Below are positions 12,301-24,737 of a stretch of DNA of 64,000 nt, piece by piece. The first letter of the stretch is position 1. The number at the start of each line of letters is the position of its first letter. Below the pieces are notes generated by a model. It worked only from the letters and a program-made list of their open reading frames with translations. It was not told where the DNA came from and ran no database searches. A program made the position numbers and the translations under genes. The stretch is from NCBI RefSeq assembly GCF_030704535.1, contig NC_081818.1, positions 26,265,001-26,329,000 of the forward strand, in the 5' to 3' direction. Origin of the DNA: Vitis vinifera (Eukaryota; Streptophyta; Magnoliopsida; Vitales; Vitaceae).

Positions 12301-15250
12301 ACGAGCAAGATTGGCAGAGCTACTCATGGCCTCTGATTTGATTCGGCCCCATATTGCGGTGCATGCTCTTGTCACTGCATGCTGCAGAGGGTTTGTGGAT
12401 GTGGTGGACACTCTTATGAAGGTAAAACATCACATTCATCGCCTTTTATGGGCTGACCTGCAGCAAATTTTACATTTCAGAGAATAGACAATCTTAGTGA
12501 AATGAAACTGAGCTTTATAAGTATTAGATTACTGTTACCATTGGTCCACACAAGCCACTCTTCTTGTCATTCAACAAGTTTGTTTTGTTTCTCACCTTTT
12601 GAGGATGATGAACTCTACCTGTAGCTTCTCTGCTTTTGTGTTATTATTGACCGTCATAAGTCTTGGGATCTCTTGATTAGTCAGGTGGTTGACACTCTGA
12701 TGAGAGGCTGATTAACAACCTTGGCTTCTTTAGATCTCTTGGTTAGTTGGGTATTAACACTCTGATTAGGTTGATTTAACAACTTTGGCCTTTTGCAACT
12801 TTGATGCTTACTGTCATTTTCCCAAATATATGAGAAATATAAATCACGAATCACCTATTGCTTCTCTGTTAAAATGATGGTTAGACCTCTTTGCTTGTCA
12901 CCTATTGCTTTTCTGTTAAAATAATGATTAGACCTCTTTGCTTGTGAATTAGTTTTTGCTTCTGTTATGTATTTAATTGCAAGTATTCCTAGGTACCCTG
13001 TCAATCTCTATGATGAATTTCTTCTGTAAGTCATCTTTATCTGGCCTTGTTTGATGGCAGTGTGGTGTGGATGCAAATGCAACTGATCGAGTGCTGCTTC
13101 AGTCATCGAAGCCTTCTCTTCACACAAATCTTGACTGTACTGCACTTGTTGCTGCTGTTGTCAGTAGGCAGGTCTCTGTTGTCCGTCTGCTGCTACAGGT
13201 TACCTTTTTTATCCTATTTTTCTGTATATATATTTCTTTTTTTGGGAAGGATTGGGAAGGTATATAAGTTTGTGGGGGCTGATTTGTTGCAATTAATTTT
13301 CCTTGATTCTCTGAAGATATTTTTTATGTGGATTGTATCTTTGAAATGGTAGTTCTTCCATTCCAATTTAAAGATACAGCAGTTGCAGAGTACAATTCTG
13401 CAAAACAAGGATTTGGTAGTTGTAGGAAAGATATCAAAGGAAGATACTTGCAGCTCCGTCTGAATCACATCAAAGGGTTGTTTCCCCTCCATGATGTTGG
13501 TTTAACAGCTGTGAACAGCTGGATCTGCACCTTTGGATGACAATCCAATGGTGAAGATTCCTTAAGCTGCATGAAAATCTCAACAGACATAGTTTATCTT
13601 CCTACTATATGATATGATCATTTTCAACCTGAGATTAGGAAACGACATCAACACTGACAAGGAAATTTCTCATTTGGTTTTTCTTCCAAAATGGAAGAAC
13701 AGGCTGGTGCCAGAACAGACATCAAAGTGAGGCTGGGAGCATGGTCATGGGACATGGCTTCTGGTGAAGAATTCCGTGTGGGTGCAGGGCTGGCAGAACC
13801 CTACACCATCACCTGGTGTGCTGTGGAGTATTTTGAAGTTAGTGGTGCTATCTTGCGGATGCTCCTCCAACACCTATCCCCCAACACCCTTCACTTTGGC
13901 AGGACCCTTCTCCACCATGCCATCCTCTGTGGCAATACTGGAGCCATCAATGTGCTTTTGAACTGTGGTGCCCATGTAGAATCTCCTGTTAAAACAACTG
14001 GGAAAACTGAATTTCGACCAATACACATGGCTGCTCGTCTTGGACTAGCAACAGTTCTTCAGTCTCTAATTGACTTCGGCTGTGATTTAAACTCAAAAAC
14101 AGATTCTGGTGAAACAGCTCTGATGATCTGTGCAAAATATAAGCAGGAAGATTGCCTCAGAGTACTGGCCATGGCTGGGGCTGATTTTGGCTTGGTCAAT
14201 ATCACTGGTCAGTCTGCCAGTTCAATTGCTGTTTCAAACAGGTGGACACTCGGGTTCCAACAAGCTGTGCTAGATGCTATCAGGGCTAGAAAAGTTCCCA
14301 GATCAAGCAGTTTCCAGGTTTTCTCCCCTCTGATGTTTGTAGCTCGAGTGGGTGATATTTATGCCCTGAAAACACTTATTGGACAGCCAGAAATTGAACT
14401 TGATTATCAAGACGATAACGGTCTGTCAGCAGTAATGGTTACTGCAATCGAGGGTCATGTTGAAGCCTTCCGGTTGCTTGTTTTTGCGGGAGCTGATGTA
14501 AAGCTATCCAACAAATATGGTGAGACTGCAATTACCCTATCAGAATTGAACCAGAATCATGACCTATTTGAGAAGGTAATGCTTGAATTTACCCTTGAAA
14601 AGGGGAATCATAATGCTGGAGGGTTCTATGCCCTACACTGTGCAGCCCGGCGTGGAGATCTGGATGCAGTTAGATTATTGACAAGCAGGGGTTATGATGT
14701 AAATGTCCCTGATGGGGATGGCTACACGCCACTCATGCTAGCAGCAAGGGAAGGCCATGGTAGTATGTGTGAGCTCTTAATCTCATGTGGAGCTAACACT
14801 GAAGTTAAGAATGCTAGAGGTGAAACCGCACTCTCACTTGCAAGGAAGAATGGCATGAAAAATGATGCAGAATGCGTGATACTGGATCAACTTGCCCGCA
14901 AGCTGGTGCTGGGTGGTGACTGGGTGCTGAAGCACACAAAGGGTGGCAAAGGAACCCCGCATGGCAAAGAGATGAAAATGATGGGGGCTCTGGGGGTTTT
15001 GCGATGGGGGAAGTCGAGCCGTAGAAATGTGATATGCAGAGAGGCTGAGATGGGGCCTAGTTCAGCCTTTCAGAAGAATAGGCAGAGACAGGGTGGTGCT
15101 GATGAACCTGGACTGTTCCGGGTAGTGACTACAAAGAACAAGGAGGTGCATTTTGTGTGTGAGGGTGGGTTGGAAAAGGCTGAGCTTTGGGTGAGGGGGA
15201 TAAAGCTGATCACAAGGGAGGCAATTTTTGGCAAGCAATGGGAGGCGTGA
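9337..15250 (+). CDS. Ankyrin-repeat family protein, 761 aa
   Basis: Four exons, all phase 0: 9337-9660, 12146-12421, 13061-13198 and 13703-15250. They encode 761 residues in one frame with GT-AG introns. The chain is dominated by ankyrin repeats, with typical A-x-x-G-H/N and LL-x-x-GA elements: TALFLAVHTGNVALVRKLL, IGADVNQK, EILLKAGA, TLLHHAILCGNTGAINVLL, PIHMAARLGLATVLQSLI, ETALMICAKY, TPLMLAAREGHGSMCELL, ETALSLARKNG. The last about 100 residues are basic and non-ankyrin. Ankyrin repeats bind protein partners; no catalytic motif is visible and the partner is unknown. An in-frame upstream ATG at 9133 would add 68 low-complexity residues. I chose 9337 (MTVFGHSGGG) because the conserved-looking protein begins there. 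Cellular location unclear. Confidence 0.9.
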
Positions 15251-16344
15251 ATGATGAGGATTTGCTTCTAGATAGTGTGTATAGATGATGTTTGGAGGAG
15301 TACTTCATCTCGAAGTATTTTGAATTTTTCTTAGTCATTGTAAAGATTTTGATCCCTGTAGCTGTATATGCATATTCTCATTCTCATCTAAATGGAAAGT
15401 CCTAGCTGCTTGATTGCTTTGAAGCTCCCAAGGTACTACAAGGAAATGAAGGAATTACTCACGATCGTTCACTGTTGGAGACCTAACCAGGGTATGAGCA
15501 ACAACAAAACCAAAAATGCCCACCTTTCTCTTCATCATACTTATCTAGATCGGTTGTCCCATCTCTTATTGACTTGTGGCCCTTTAGCCATGGCCTCTTT
15601 TTTGTGATCAGGCATTCAGGGTTCAGGAGTTGTGATGCGATTCCAAGAGCCAAACGCCCATAAATATGACACAAGTCGAGACCAGACACCATAATAAAAT
15701 GTTTAACTGATTCATTCTGAATAATCCGTGACTTACCAATCGTAGGAGTCCAGAGGGGTGTACTATGGATTTGATTACAGTGAATTCCAAGGCCGGACCA
15801 GACCTTGTGAAGGAAAGTCCTTGTCTTTTGTTCCTATGTCTCCATTTGTTAGAAAATGAATAGGCACAGAATATAGATGACCCAATGTCTACCTATAGGA
15901 AATAGGATAGAGAAAAACATCGAACCTTATCTCTTATATCTTATAAAAGCTAAAAAAAAATATTAGTGCAAAAGATTGGAATGGAAATCATTTCTTATTT
16001 TATAGGTACCGGACTTGAAATTGCTCGCACACAATTTAATACCCTAGAAAGACAACAAATTATGCCAAACCGTGAATGAATTACCCAACATGAAGGGATT
16101 TCATGTTAAAGGTTATGATGAAAAATAAAATCCAGCAAAAATAACATTCCACATGATTTCAGTACAAACTCTCTTCGGCTTCAAAAATCAATGGATCATT
16201 TTTTGCTCATGTTTAATCTTTGGCTCCAGTGCAGATACTGATCCATCTAAAAATTTATTGAACTTGTGTGTAAATCTATCAAAAAGACTGGTTTCATAAA
16301 GGTTGGTTACATTGCACAAGAAATCGATAAATACTGACTGTTAT
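15251..16344. other. Convergent intergenic region
   Basis: Holds the 3' UTR of the ankyrin gene (at least to about 15400) and that of the minus-strand ribosome-recycling factor gene. No exon, RNA gene or clear element was seen between them. Confidence 0.5.
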
Positions 16345-19300
16345 TTAGCCTTCAGCAATCTCCTTCTCCTTTGCCTTGCACATATCCTCCGCTGACTTAA
16401 CAAATTTCTTAGTTAACTCATCAACCTGAGGAAAGAAACCACATGAGATAACATGAAATGGTTAAAACCATGCAATTCAAACTTTTAGCAGTTAAAACTT
16501 AGGTACTCACTTCTTTCTCCAATCTTTTAGCAACATCTTTGGGTAAACTTGAACCTGCTTTCTTTATCATATCCAATGCCTGTACAAGCCAACATTTTCA
16601 TAAAGGAGCATGACAACAAACGCATGGTTCATATGTAATCATGAAACCCCACTTTTCTGCTTCTCCCCGTTTGACACAATCAAGTTTGTGAATTAACAAA
16701 ATTTAAGACATTCATGCTCATGGCGCAATTGGTTTGTTATGAGCAGCTATGTTATAATAAATCTACAAGTCATAAGGTTACTTAACCACATTAGAACCTT
16801 TAAATGGTGCTAACTTTGAGCAGCAACTCCTTAATAAGCCAAGTTTAAATGAAATCAACTAAATTTGAATAATCTGGATTTTTTATGAGTGAAAACAAAA
16901 TATATGGTTTCTCATACCAAGTCATAGCATCTGATATCAAACTTGTAATGGAAGCTTATGGTGAACAAGAACTGACGAGAGAATTGCATGGCCAAGCAAC
17001 ACAAATGGCTCAGTGAAAGTTGTTGGTAAGGTTGTTACAAACAATCAAAAGGGTTAACAAGCCTAAATCCTGAACGAGTAGCAAGAAATGAAACTCAACT
17101 ACCGACCATGCTGCATATTATGGTCCACATATTATATCCATAATCCATTCAAAAAGTCATTTTAAAAGGTTTTGTCCTTTTATGACTCTAAATCTTGGAA
17201 TTTTTTTTTCTTTTTTAGAAAGTTAAATTTTGATGAGTATTAATTAAAATCTTTAGCTATACTTTGCAATAGAATAATAATTTGGGTTACATAAATACCT
17301 TCTGGCGAGCCCTTCTTATACTTTGTTTGACATCTTCACAAGATTTGGCAACAACCTTGCACATAGCCTGTTACAGAAGTCACATGATAGCATAAAGCAG
17401 CATTCACAACAGAATCCCAAAAGTCTTAAGGGAATGGAAGAAATGAAGGGGAAGATAAACCATAAATTCACCTGAATGTGCTCTTTGGTTAATCTGATCA
17501 CCACAAAGCAAGCAAAATCAAATCAATCAAAAAACTCATCAAATCCTTTGAACTACTCATGCATGAGCAGGTCAACTATGATTTGGAAAATAGTGCAATG
17601 CCAGCATTTAATTTTTTTTTTTAAAAAAAAAAACCATATGAACTTGTACCCAAAAGCAGCAAATAGACTTCATTTGGAAAAGACTTAAAGAGACAAATGA
17701 CTTTGAATGGAATGAATACTTACGGTGGGATAACTGCAATCAGTCGTTCACCATCTGCTTTAGGATTTAAACCCAATGGAGATGAAACAATAGCATTCTC
17801 TAATTGTTTCAGAGCCTGACACAAAGAGTAGAACTTTAAACAGCAAGACTTTCTAAAATTGGGATAAATTAAAGCAAATTCTTTTTTTGTTTGATAGGCA
17901 TAAAAGAGGGCATGCATTAAGAGAACCTTAGAGAAGGCAAATTAAAGCAATTACTCATTAGCATGTTGTGACAAAAATATTCAAGAGCTTGTTTTCTGCA
18001 GAGTGGATTATACTGGAGCAACTCATACTAATTTTTTATAGGAGTAAAGTGTGAAAAAGTAGGCTTTTGAAACTATTTTGGAGAAAGGATCAGAATCATA
18101 GAAAATCTTTGAAGCCTGGACCTTTTGGAGTTTAAGTTGAAACATCTTTATTCTCTAGTTGGAAGGACAATGTTAGGGATGGAAGTTTGTCTTCTCTAGA
18201 TTTCATTCATAGGTTGGAGTAGCCTAAGTCCCTTCTGACGGTCTTATGTTTGTTTTGGTTCTTTCCTTTTCCCTTTTCTTTGGCCTTGTTGGGAACTTGG
18301 GGTGATCCATATAAGCAACCTGTGTACTAGGTAAATCAGCACCCTGTCATAAATATGCATATATATATATATATATTGACAGGTAAATAAGCAAATTAAA
18401 AGCGCAAGAAAAGGTGCACCAGGTACACATGGAGTATACAAAGAACACCAAAAAGCAGATGAAAGAAAAAAAACAACACCAAACCACAACCCAAAACAAA
18501 GACAATGCCCTGGGTATCATAGGAGTGGAGGGCTCCCAAATGACATAATCAAGTTCATGTTCGGCTAGCTGACCAGGGAAGACAAACTGCCCAGAAAAAC
18601 AAGCAACAACTACCTGATTCTCCAAAAACCACTCCCCCAAGCCTTGTGGTTAATTTACTTAAAATTTCAAGTCTGAGAAAGTAAAGAAGCATGCATTAAA
18701 AAGTGTGATACAGTTGTGTTAATTTCCAATTGCATTTTTGTTCCCTTAATGTAAACCCTCCTATTGATCTAAGGAAAAAAAAAAAGAAAATATAAAAACT
18801 TTTGGAAATATGTTCAGTCTGAGCATTTGAATTGAGGACAAGGCAATGAGAGGAAATATGTATCTAAGTATAAAAAAAATGAAATCAAAATTGTTAGACA
18901 AGTTATAGTTCATTACATCTAGATCATAAGGAGTTACTGATAGGGTTTTTGGATCTAGCACTGAAACAACAGCTAACCGACTCAAGGGCATCTTCACACC
19001 ACCTGTTTCTACAATAATGTGGTCAAGCATCCCTGTTTACAAAATGTATGACCACGTCAACAAGTTGGACCATTAAAAGGAAACTCTAAAGACAAATGGA
19101 ACACAGAAGTGTACCTGCAGATGCCCTTCCTGTTCGTAATTTACTTAGTTCTCGCGACAATGCAACTACTGCTGCGTCCATCTGTGACATAGCATTTTCC
19201 TTAACAGCTGGCCCAATATCTGGCACAACTTCAACTGTATTCCCAGCATCACTATCCTCTAAAAGATGTGAACAAAATAAAGTTAGATTCAAACATCAAT

Positions 19301-20612
19301 AGCATAATCCATGGTGATTGTAGTTGAACAAAATGTCATGCTATCATTAAAATGTGATAGACATGGAAGCATTTTGTGATTTCTCCATAAAGATAGTGCA
19401 ATTAACGAGAAGCACATCCAAAGAAATAAAGACATGTGCATCTCATAGAAATACGCATGCATTTAATATTTTTTTACTCAGAGCATGCATTCAATATGAT
19501 TATATCATGTTATGCATGCCACACCCCTGATTTCATAAAATGCTTAGATATTCATATAACTACTAAATAATGTTTCTAAGACTAGTCACATTGGAAACGT
19601 TGGAATAGAAAATGGGAAACGAAATTCAATTCCATTCTCATTCATTAATGTGTTTGGATTGTATTTTATACTGGGAATGAGAATAAAAAAATCGTTAATA
19701 TTGAAATCAAATCCCACTCTCATTAGGATTGATTCCTCTTTCTACATGGTATATTATGATTCACCTTCATACCAATAGTATTCTGTTCCAATTCCCACAT
19801 ACCAAAGTAACTAAACACACCCATGTCACGCAAACATATGCAAACTACAAAACCAAAAATCGTCAAAGCGAAAACTAACAGCAACAAGGATTGGAATTCA
19901 ATTCAAACCCCTGCCTCTTTGAAACATTCTACATGGATTACACAGCAGTGATGGCCATACTTCTAGATGAAATCAAGTTCTATAACTGAATCTTATTCAA
20001 TTCTAAAAATTTCTCATACAATTGGTTTTTATCATTGTGCAAACAGACTGAAGGCTATGCCAAGCCATCTGAAACCCAATCATAAGCTTTTAGTACAACT
20101 AAAAGGTAGACCTATAACTGTAAACCCAAAGTGAGGAATGTGAATCCATCACAAAAGCTGACCACTGTTGTAACGCTGTTTCAATATAACTAAGCTCATA
20201 CTACTAAAATGCTAGGATTTCCTGAAGCCTGAATCTAACTGAAAAGTGATTCAGAAAAAAAAAAAGAAAAAAAAAAGCATATTTAATAGTTTGGGATTTC
20301 AATCAGGATATAGTTAATGATTCGGTAAAATCCATAAATGTCAAGATCAAAAGATCCAAGCAAATATGATCAGCCAGGTTGCAAACTAAAGAACACGCTA
20401 CTTGAGAGAGAGAGAGAGAGAGGTGTACTTGACTTCCTTCCTTTGGCGAAACCTCGGCGGCTTTCTCTGAGAAAATCGAGTGCGGAGGAAGCGGAAGGGT
20501 TTAGAGAGGGTGATCCCGTGAGATTGGGAGAGTGGATAATATGAGAGAGGTGACGACAATGGAGAAGAAGAATGCTTCTATACGAAAATGCACGTCTCAC
20601 AGAGATCGCCAT
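16345..20612 (-). CDS. Ribosome-recycling factor, organellar (mitochondrial type), 258 aa
   Basis: Releases ribosomes from mRNA after termination, together with EF-G, in organelles. Eight exons on the minus strand: 20429-20612 (ATG at 20612), 19115-19258, 18917-19032, 17724-17815, 17472-17493, 17299-17367, 16511-16579 and 16345-16425. All are GT-AG and total 777 bases including the stop. Residues 1 to about 65 are rich in Arg and Ser with few acids (MAISVRRAFSYRSILLL), a mitochondrial presequence type. The RRF domain fills the rest: ALSRELSKLRTGRASAG, LDHIIVETGG, PLSRLAVVSVLDP, NPKADGERLIAVIPPLTKEH, AKSCEDVKQSIRRARQKA, VDELTKKFVKSAEDMCKAKEKEI. Exon 5 is only 22 bases. Intron 3 holds a LINE tail. 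A GA microsatellite lies just inside intron 1. A dual or chloroplast location cannot be excluded. Confidence 0.93.
18365..18640 (-). mobile_element. LINE (L1-type) 3' end in RRF intron 3
   Basis: Read on the minus strand this is a typical plant LINE 3' UTR: ttgtatactccatgtgtacc, then a run to gcttatttacctgtca and an AT tail (tatatata, 18359-18376). Related tails occur in this window at about 33170-33230, 56163-56240 and 56406-56520. No reverse-transcriptase frame remains, so the copy is strongly 5'-truncated. Confidence 0.65.
19570..19825. repeat. MITE-like block in RRF intron 1
   Basis: Contains paired self-complementary wording (ggaatgagaa / attcccac, ttccattctcattc / gagaataaa) and a right margin whose complement reads gggtgtgtttagttactttgg. 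That combination is typical of small non-autonomous DNA elements with a gtttgg end. Boundaries and target duplication not resolved. Confidence 0.3.
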
Positions 20613-21167
20613 GCTAGGGTTTCATCTTCTTCTTCCTTTAATTCTTCAGCAGATGGGGTAGAGTGCTAGGGTTTTAGGTTTTTTTCTTAAAAGGGTTTTG
20701 GTACTTGTCTGGGGAAATGTTGGGTCTATGTTGTTGTTTCCACACCTATTTACTCATCTGATTGGCCAGTGTCTCCGCGATGCCGTGGAAGAAAGAAAAA
20801 ATGATCTGGCAGTAGCCTTTGTATTTTACCTGGAAATGACGAAAAGACCCATTACAGGCCATGAGGGATTTAACAGCCTTTGGATTAATGGGGCGCTGCG
20901 TTTCCACCCCTATCTAAGGTTTTAAGACAAATTATCCTCCAACGAAACTCAGAAGGCAGGTGAAACGGCATCGTTTTACAAGTGAAAAGACACAAAACGA
21001 CGCGCTCTCGCTCTCTCGGCAGTACCTTCACTTGCCTGGCCACACCCTCTGAGCGGATGATATTTTGCAAGGCCATATCCAGAGAACCCTCTCAAATCCC
21101 CTAAAACCCAAATCCCAATTCTCTCCTCATTGCCTCTGCTTCTGCTTCAACACTCAGTCTTGCCGAA
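20613..21167. promoter_or_regulatory. Shared 555-bp head-to-head promoter region (RRF / mTERF5)
   Basis: The start codons of the minus-strand ribosome-recycling factor (20612) and the plus-strand mTERF5 gene (21168) point away from each other with 555 bases between. The region is less AT-rich than the introns and has no strong TATA box that I can assign to either gene. Telobox-like AAACCCTA words occur on both strands (cctaaaacccaa near 21100; ctagggtttcat near 20614 and ctagggtttt near 20666). Such words are common in promoters of plant translation and organelle-related genes. A shared bidirectional promoter is inferred from spacing only. Confidence 0.5.
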
Positions 21168-23078
21168 ATGCGAGCTTACTCTGGTATCAGATCATCGGAG
21201 CTCCCCTCTCTCTCAAGAGGACCCTTTTCCATACCAAGGTACGTATCTACAATCTATCTCTTGGCTTCTGTTTGTTTTTCCAGCTAAATTTGTTTATTTT
21301 CCTGTAATGATTTGAGTAGTGTTGCTTTTCAATGATTATTTTTTGTGGGTTTGTGGGGCTCAATATGCAATCGACTTCTGAATTTTAGCGCTCCTTTTGG
21401 GGGAAATGAGAAGGCCTAATATGGCTTAGAAGTTTCATTTTATTTGGTTTTCCTCAGGAATCGAGCTTATTTTCCCGGGAAAGTGTCCTTTTGCCAAGCC
21501 AAATTTGGTAAGCTGGGATTTTTTATGTATATATATTTATTTTTATTTTTTTTGCTTTCTCAGTCATTAGCTTTGTGCTTGAGTTTGAGTTTGTGGGTCA
21601 CATTTGTTTGATGCAAATGAAACAGCTGAATCTGGGGTAGATGGGTCGTCAATCAGCTTAAGAGTGGTGCCTCCAAGCCTGTTAGCAGCAGAAAAAGAAG
21701 AAGCCAAGGCTGTGTTGAGCCTGTTCTTGAAAAAACAAGGCTTGAGCAATGCAGTTGCTGCTAGAACCATCAACAAGTCTGAACTTTTCATCGACCACCT
21801 TGTCTCTCGGCTTCATTCTGTTCATAAATCTCGATACCTAGTAGGTTAGATTTCAAAGGCATTACACTTTCCCGTGATTATAATAGTATCTTCAATTCGA
21901 ATTTTTATCAATTTCATATTGACATTGTAGGACGAGAGCTTACAACACTTGAGATCAGGGATGCTCTAATTCCATACCTTGAGACCCTTTTTGAGGAGCA
22001 TGGAGATATTTTGGTGGATGCTGTAGAAAACTTCCCAAATCAACCTGATAAAGAGATACCAGTAGCGCCAGTTTCTTCTTCTTCGTTGTCGTCCTCATCC
22101 TCTTCTTCTTCGTTGTCTTCATCGTCCTCTTCTTCTTCATCCAATCCAAAACTAGACTCCAAGAAGATAAAAGCCATGGCTCGAGTGAGTGAAGTAGGCC
22201 CTTCAGGAGAGCTCCCACCAAATATTCTCTACCTCTTAGAGCTTGGATTGGAACTGGATCAGATTAAGGCAATGACCCGCAGGTTCCCGGCTTTTCCCTA
22301 CTACAGCCTAGAAGGTAAAATCATGCCAGTGGTTCAGTTTCTCCTGGATCTTGGGGTACCAAAATCAGGCATTCCCATGATCCTCTACAAAAGGCCTCAA
22401 TTGTGTGGGGTCAGTTTATCTGAAAACATAATACCCACCATGGCATTTTTAGAGAACTTGGGTGTGGACAAGAAACAGTGGGCAAAAGTGATACATCGGT
22501 TTCCAGGATTTCTTACTTACAGCAGGCAGAAGGTGAAGGCAACTGTAGATTTCCTCGAGGAAATGGGTCTCTCGGCAGAGAGCATAGGCAAGGTTTTAAC
22601 ACGGTGCCCAAACATTATAAGTTACAGTGTGGAGGATAAACTACGGCCCACGGCTGAGTACTTCCGTTCATTAGGGGTTGATGTTGCCATTCTTCTCCAC
22701 CGTTCTCCACCAACTTTTGGTCTAAGTATTGAGGCCAATTTAAAGCCCATTACAGAATTTTTCTTGGAAAAGGGATTCAGTATTGAGGAAGTTAGTACCA
22801 TGATTTCAAGATATGGACCCCTTTATACGTTCAGCTTGGCAGATAGCTTGGGACCAAAGTGGGAGTTCTTTTTGACCATGGATTATCCAAGAACAGAGCT
22901 AGTTAAATTCCCCCAGTATTTTGGTTACAGTTTGGAAGAGAGGATTAAACCGAGGTATGCAACTGTAAGGGAGAGTGGAGTCAGGTTGCTGCTGAACCAG
23001 GTGTTATCTCTTTCAGAAAGTGAGTTTGACAAGGCTTTGAAAAGGAAAATGAAGAAAATGCATGATGGCAAGTCTTGA
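21168..23078 (+). CDS. MTERF5: mTERF-family protein, chloroplast mTERF5/MDA1 type, 495 aa
   Basis: mTERF proteins bind organellar nucleic acid through stacked helical repeats. mTERF5 (MDA1) acts in plastid transcription in Arabidopsis. Four exons: 21168-21238, 21458-21507, 21626-21844 and 21931-23078, joined in frame with GT-AG introns. Residues 1-60 are Ser/Arg-rich, suiting a transit peptide. A serine tract (with occasional Leu) occupies about residues 160-185. From about residue 202 come the repeated mTERF units with a PxxL and a P-x-x-x-x-Y/F-S pattern: RRFPAFPYYSLEGKI, YKRPQLCGVSLSENI, HRFPGFLTYSRQKV, TRCPNIISYSVEDKL, HRSPPTFGLSIEANL, FPQYFGYSLEERIKPR. The length agrees with Arabidopsis mTERF5 as I recall it. 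Subfamily assignment is from memory of the sequence; membership of mTERF is certain. Confidence 0.9.
22068..22145 (+). repeat. Serine-codon microsatellite inside mTERF5
   Basis: Imperfect TCT/TCA/TCG/TTG trinucleotide run encoding a polyserine tract of about 24 residues broken by Leu. It lies between the N-terminal segment and the mTERF repeats and is probably a flexible linker of variable length. Confidence 0.85.
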
Positions 23079-24258
23079 GCTCTAAAAAGGATTATCGAAA
23101 CATTTTTCCTCTGAACATGGAACAATGAGTAGGGGTTAGGATACCCAATTCCCAGGTACCTTGTAATATTACTTTTGCCAGGTAAATACAAATATTCACG
23201 TATTTAACACAGCTGTATTTGATGTAATATTTCTAAGAACTAGAAGGTTTATACAAATTCTTCACCAGGCTAATGTCTATTTGATGGAGTTAGACCTGAT
23301 GTATGTTTCTAAGTAGGAAATGTATACAAATTCTTCTGCATTAGTAATTTACAGGCATTTCATAGTTTTTCCAGACTAACCTTCAATGTGTTGGTGGAGA
23401 GATTTTCTTTCTGCATCATGAGCATTGGAAACCACATGGGAGAGAAATGATTCCTTATAGTTTCTTGTTGTAATTTTGAAATGTGTATTATGTTTTTCAT
23501 AGCATTTGAAATGAGTTTACTTGCATTTTTGTGATATGTTTTTGTGGTACTCATTCGGCTCATGTTGACTTCCTATGCGATGAGGCCATCTCCAGGAACG
23601 GATTTGTGCCTCCTAATTCTAGGGAAAACACAATTTTACTGCTTAAACTCCTGCTTCCAGGTCGAAGCACTCCCAAGATATTTGCTAATTGTAGATTCTC
23701 TAGCATTAGACTGCTGCTACTAGTGTGCTGCCCAGATTTTTCTTGATCCTTCTCTCCATGCATTGCTCTAGTGACATGCATTTGTGTTAATTCCTATTTC
23801 CATTGATTGATTTGGGGAGACCAAACATGCTCTAGGTACATGCATTTATATTACCAATCCGGTTATCATTTCCCCGAAATTAGGGGTGACAAAGTTTGAT
23901 ATGATTCGCTAATACGACTCGAATCCATTATGTGTTTTGCAGGTTTGAGTTATGTATAATTGTGTTTATGTCAAATGCATATGAACCATCCTAATCCATT
24001 TAATAAATAAGCTGTTTTTGGGTTAGTTTGGATAATACGTATTTGATCTGAATTGACATGAATACAATCGATCAACACAAGTTGTCAACCCTGCTCAAAT
24101 GGACTGGGAAGGCAAAAGATGCCATGGATAAAGTACTTTGCCTCATGCCATATCTGCAACTGCTTGTTTGGTGGTGTTTCATCCGATTAAATGTGTCAAG
24201 TCTTTTTTCAGGGTGGACCTGTTTCTGAGAACTCCCAGTTTTAGAACAAGCAAGGGAG
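23079..24258. other. Intergenic region between mTERF5 and the MULE
   Basis: Begins with the mTERF5 3' UTR. About 23881-24091 resembles a small DNA element: its left margin reads aggggtgacaaagtt and the reverse complement of its right margin reads agggttgacaacttg. No matching target duplication was found. The frames at 23360-24320 carry no known domain. Confidence 0.4.
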
Positions 24259-24267
24259 TGAGAAACA
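24259..24267. repeat. 9-bp target-site duplication, left copy
   Basis: TGAGAAACA immediately before the element end GAGTTTTGGG. The identical 9-mer follows the element at 28121-28129. A 9-bp duplication is the hallmark of Mutator-like insertion. Confidence 0.9.
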
Positions 24268-24426
24268 GAGTTTTGGGTCAAAATGGCCCATTTTTGAAAC
24301 TTAATGTTGAAAATAGGCATATTTTCAAACTATTATTCAAAATGGCCTCTTTGATGCCACGTAGGTGTCATATCATTAAAAAAAATTTTTTTTTCATCAT
24401 TATAGTTTTTTTTCGTCATTATAGTG

Positions 24427-24722
24427 AAAGCCGCAGTTGGGAAACGCGGCTTCATTTTTGTACTAAAACCGCAGTTGGGAAACGCGGCTTCATTTTTGTA
24501 CTAAAACCGCAGTTGGGAAACGCGGTTTCATTTTTGTACTAAAGCCGCAGTTGGGAAACGCGGCTTCATTTTTGTACTAAAGCCGTAGTTGACAAATGCG
24601 GCTTCATTTTTGCACTAAAGCCGCAGTTGGCAAACGGGCTTCATTTTTGTACTAAAGTCGCAGTTGCCAAACGCGGCTTCATTTTTTAACTAAAGCCGCG
24701 GTTGGCAACTGCGACTTTAGTT
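24427..24722 (+). repeat. 38-bp tandem array in left MULE arm, 8 units
   Basis: Units of about 37-38 bases of the form GCCGCAGTTGGGAAACGCGG + CTTCATTTTTGTACTAAA. Each unit is itself partly palindromic (GCCGC ... GCGGC), so it could fold into a small hairpin. About eight units are seen, diverging toward the inner side (GCCGTAGTTGAC, GTCGCAGTTGCC, GCCGCGGTTGGC). Confidence 0.9.
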
Positions 24723-24737
24723 AATTTTTATTTAAAT

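Noticed and set aside
13691-13702. ATG at 13691 as start of a separate 519-aa ankyrin gene
   Set aside because: It is intron sequence just before the cag acceptor; exons 1-3 join in frame to 13703 and supply the first 246 residues.
20402-20423. GA microsatellite as part of the RRF coding exon
   Set aside because: The donor AA|GTACAC at 20429/20428 precedes it; it lies in intron 1.
22011-22013. ATG at 22011 as mTERF5 start
   Set aside because: Upstream exons 21168-21844 extend the frame with a transit-peptide-like start and conserved sequence.
24427-24722. Regular 38-bp repeats resembling a CRISPR array
   Set aside because: Units are contiguous with no unique spacers, occur mirrored in both arms of a plant MULE and there are no cas genes; the genome is eukaryotic.
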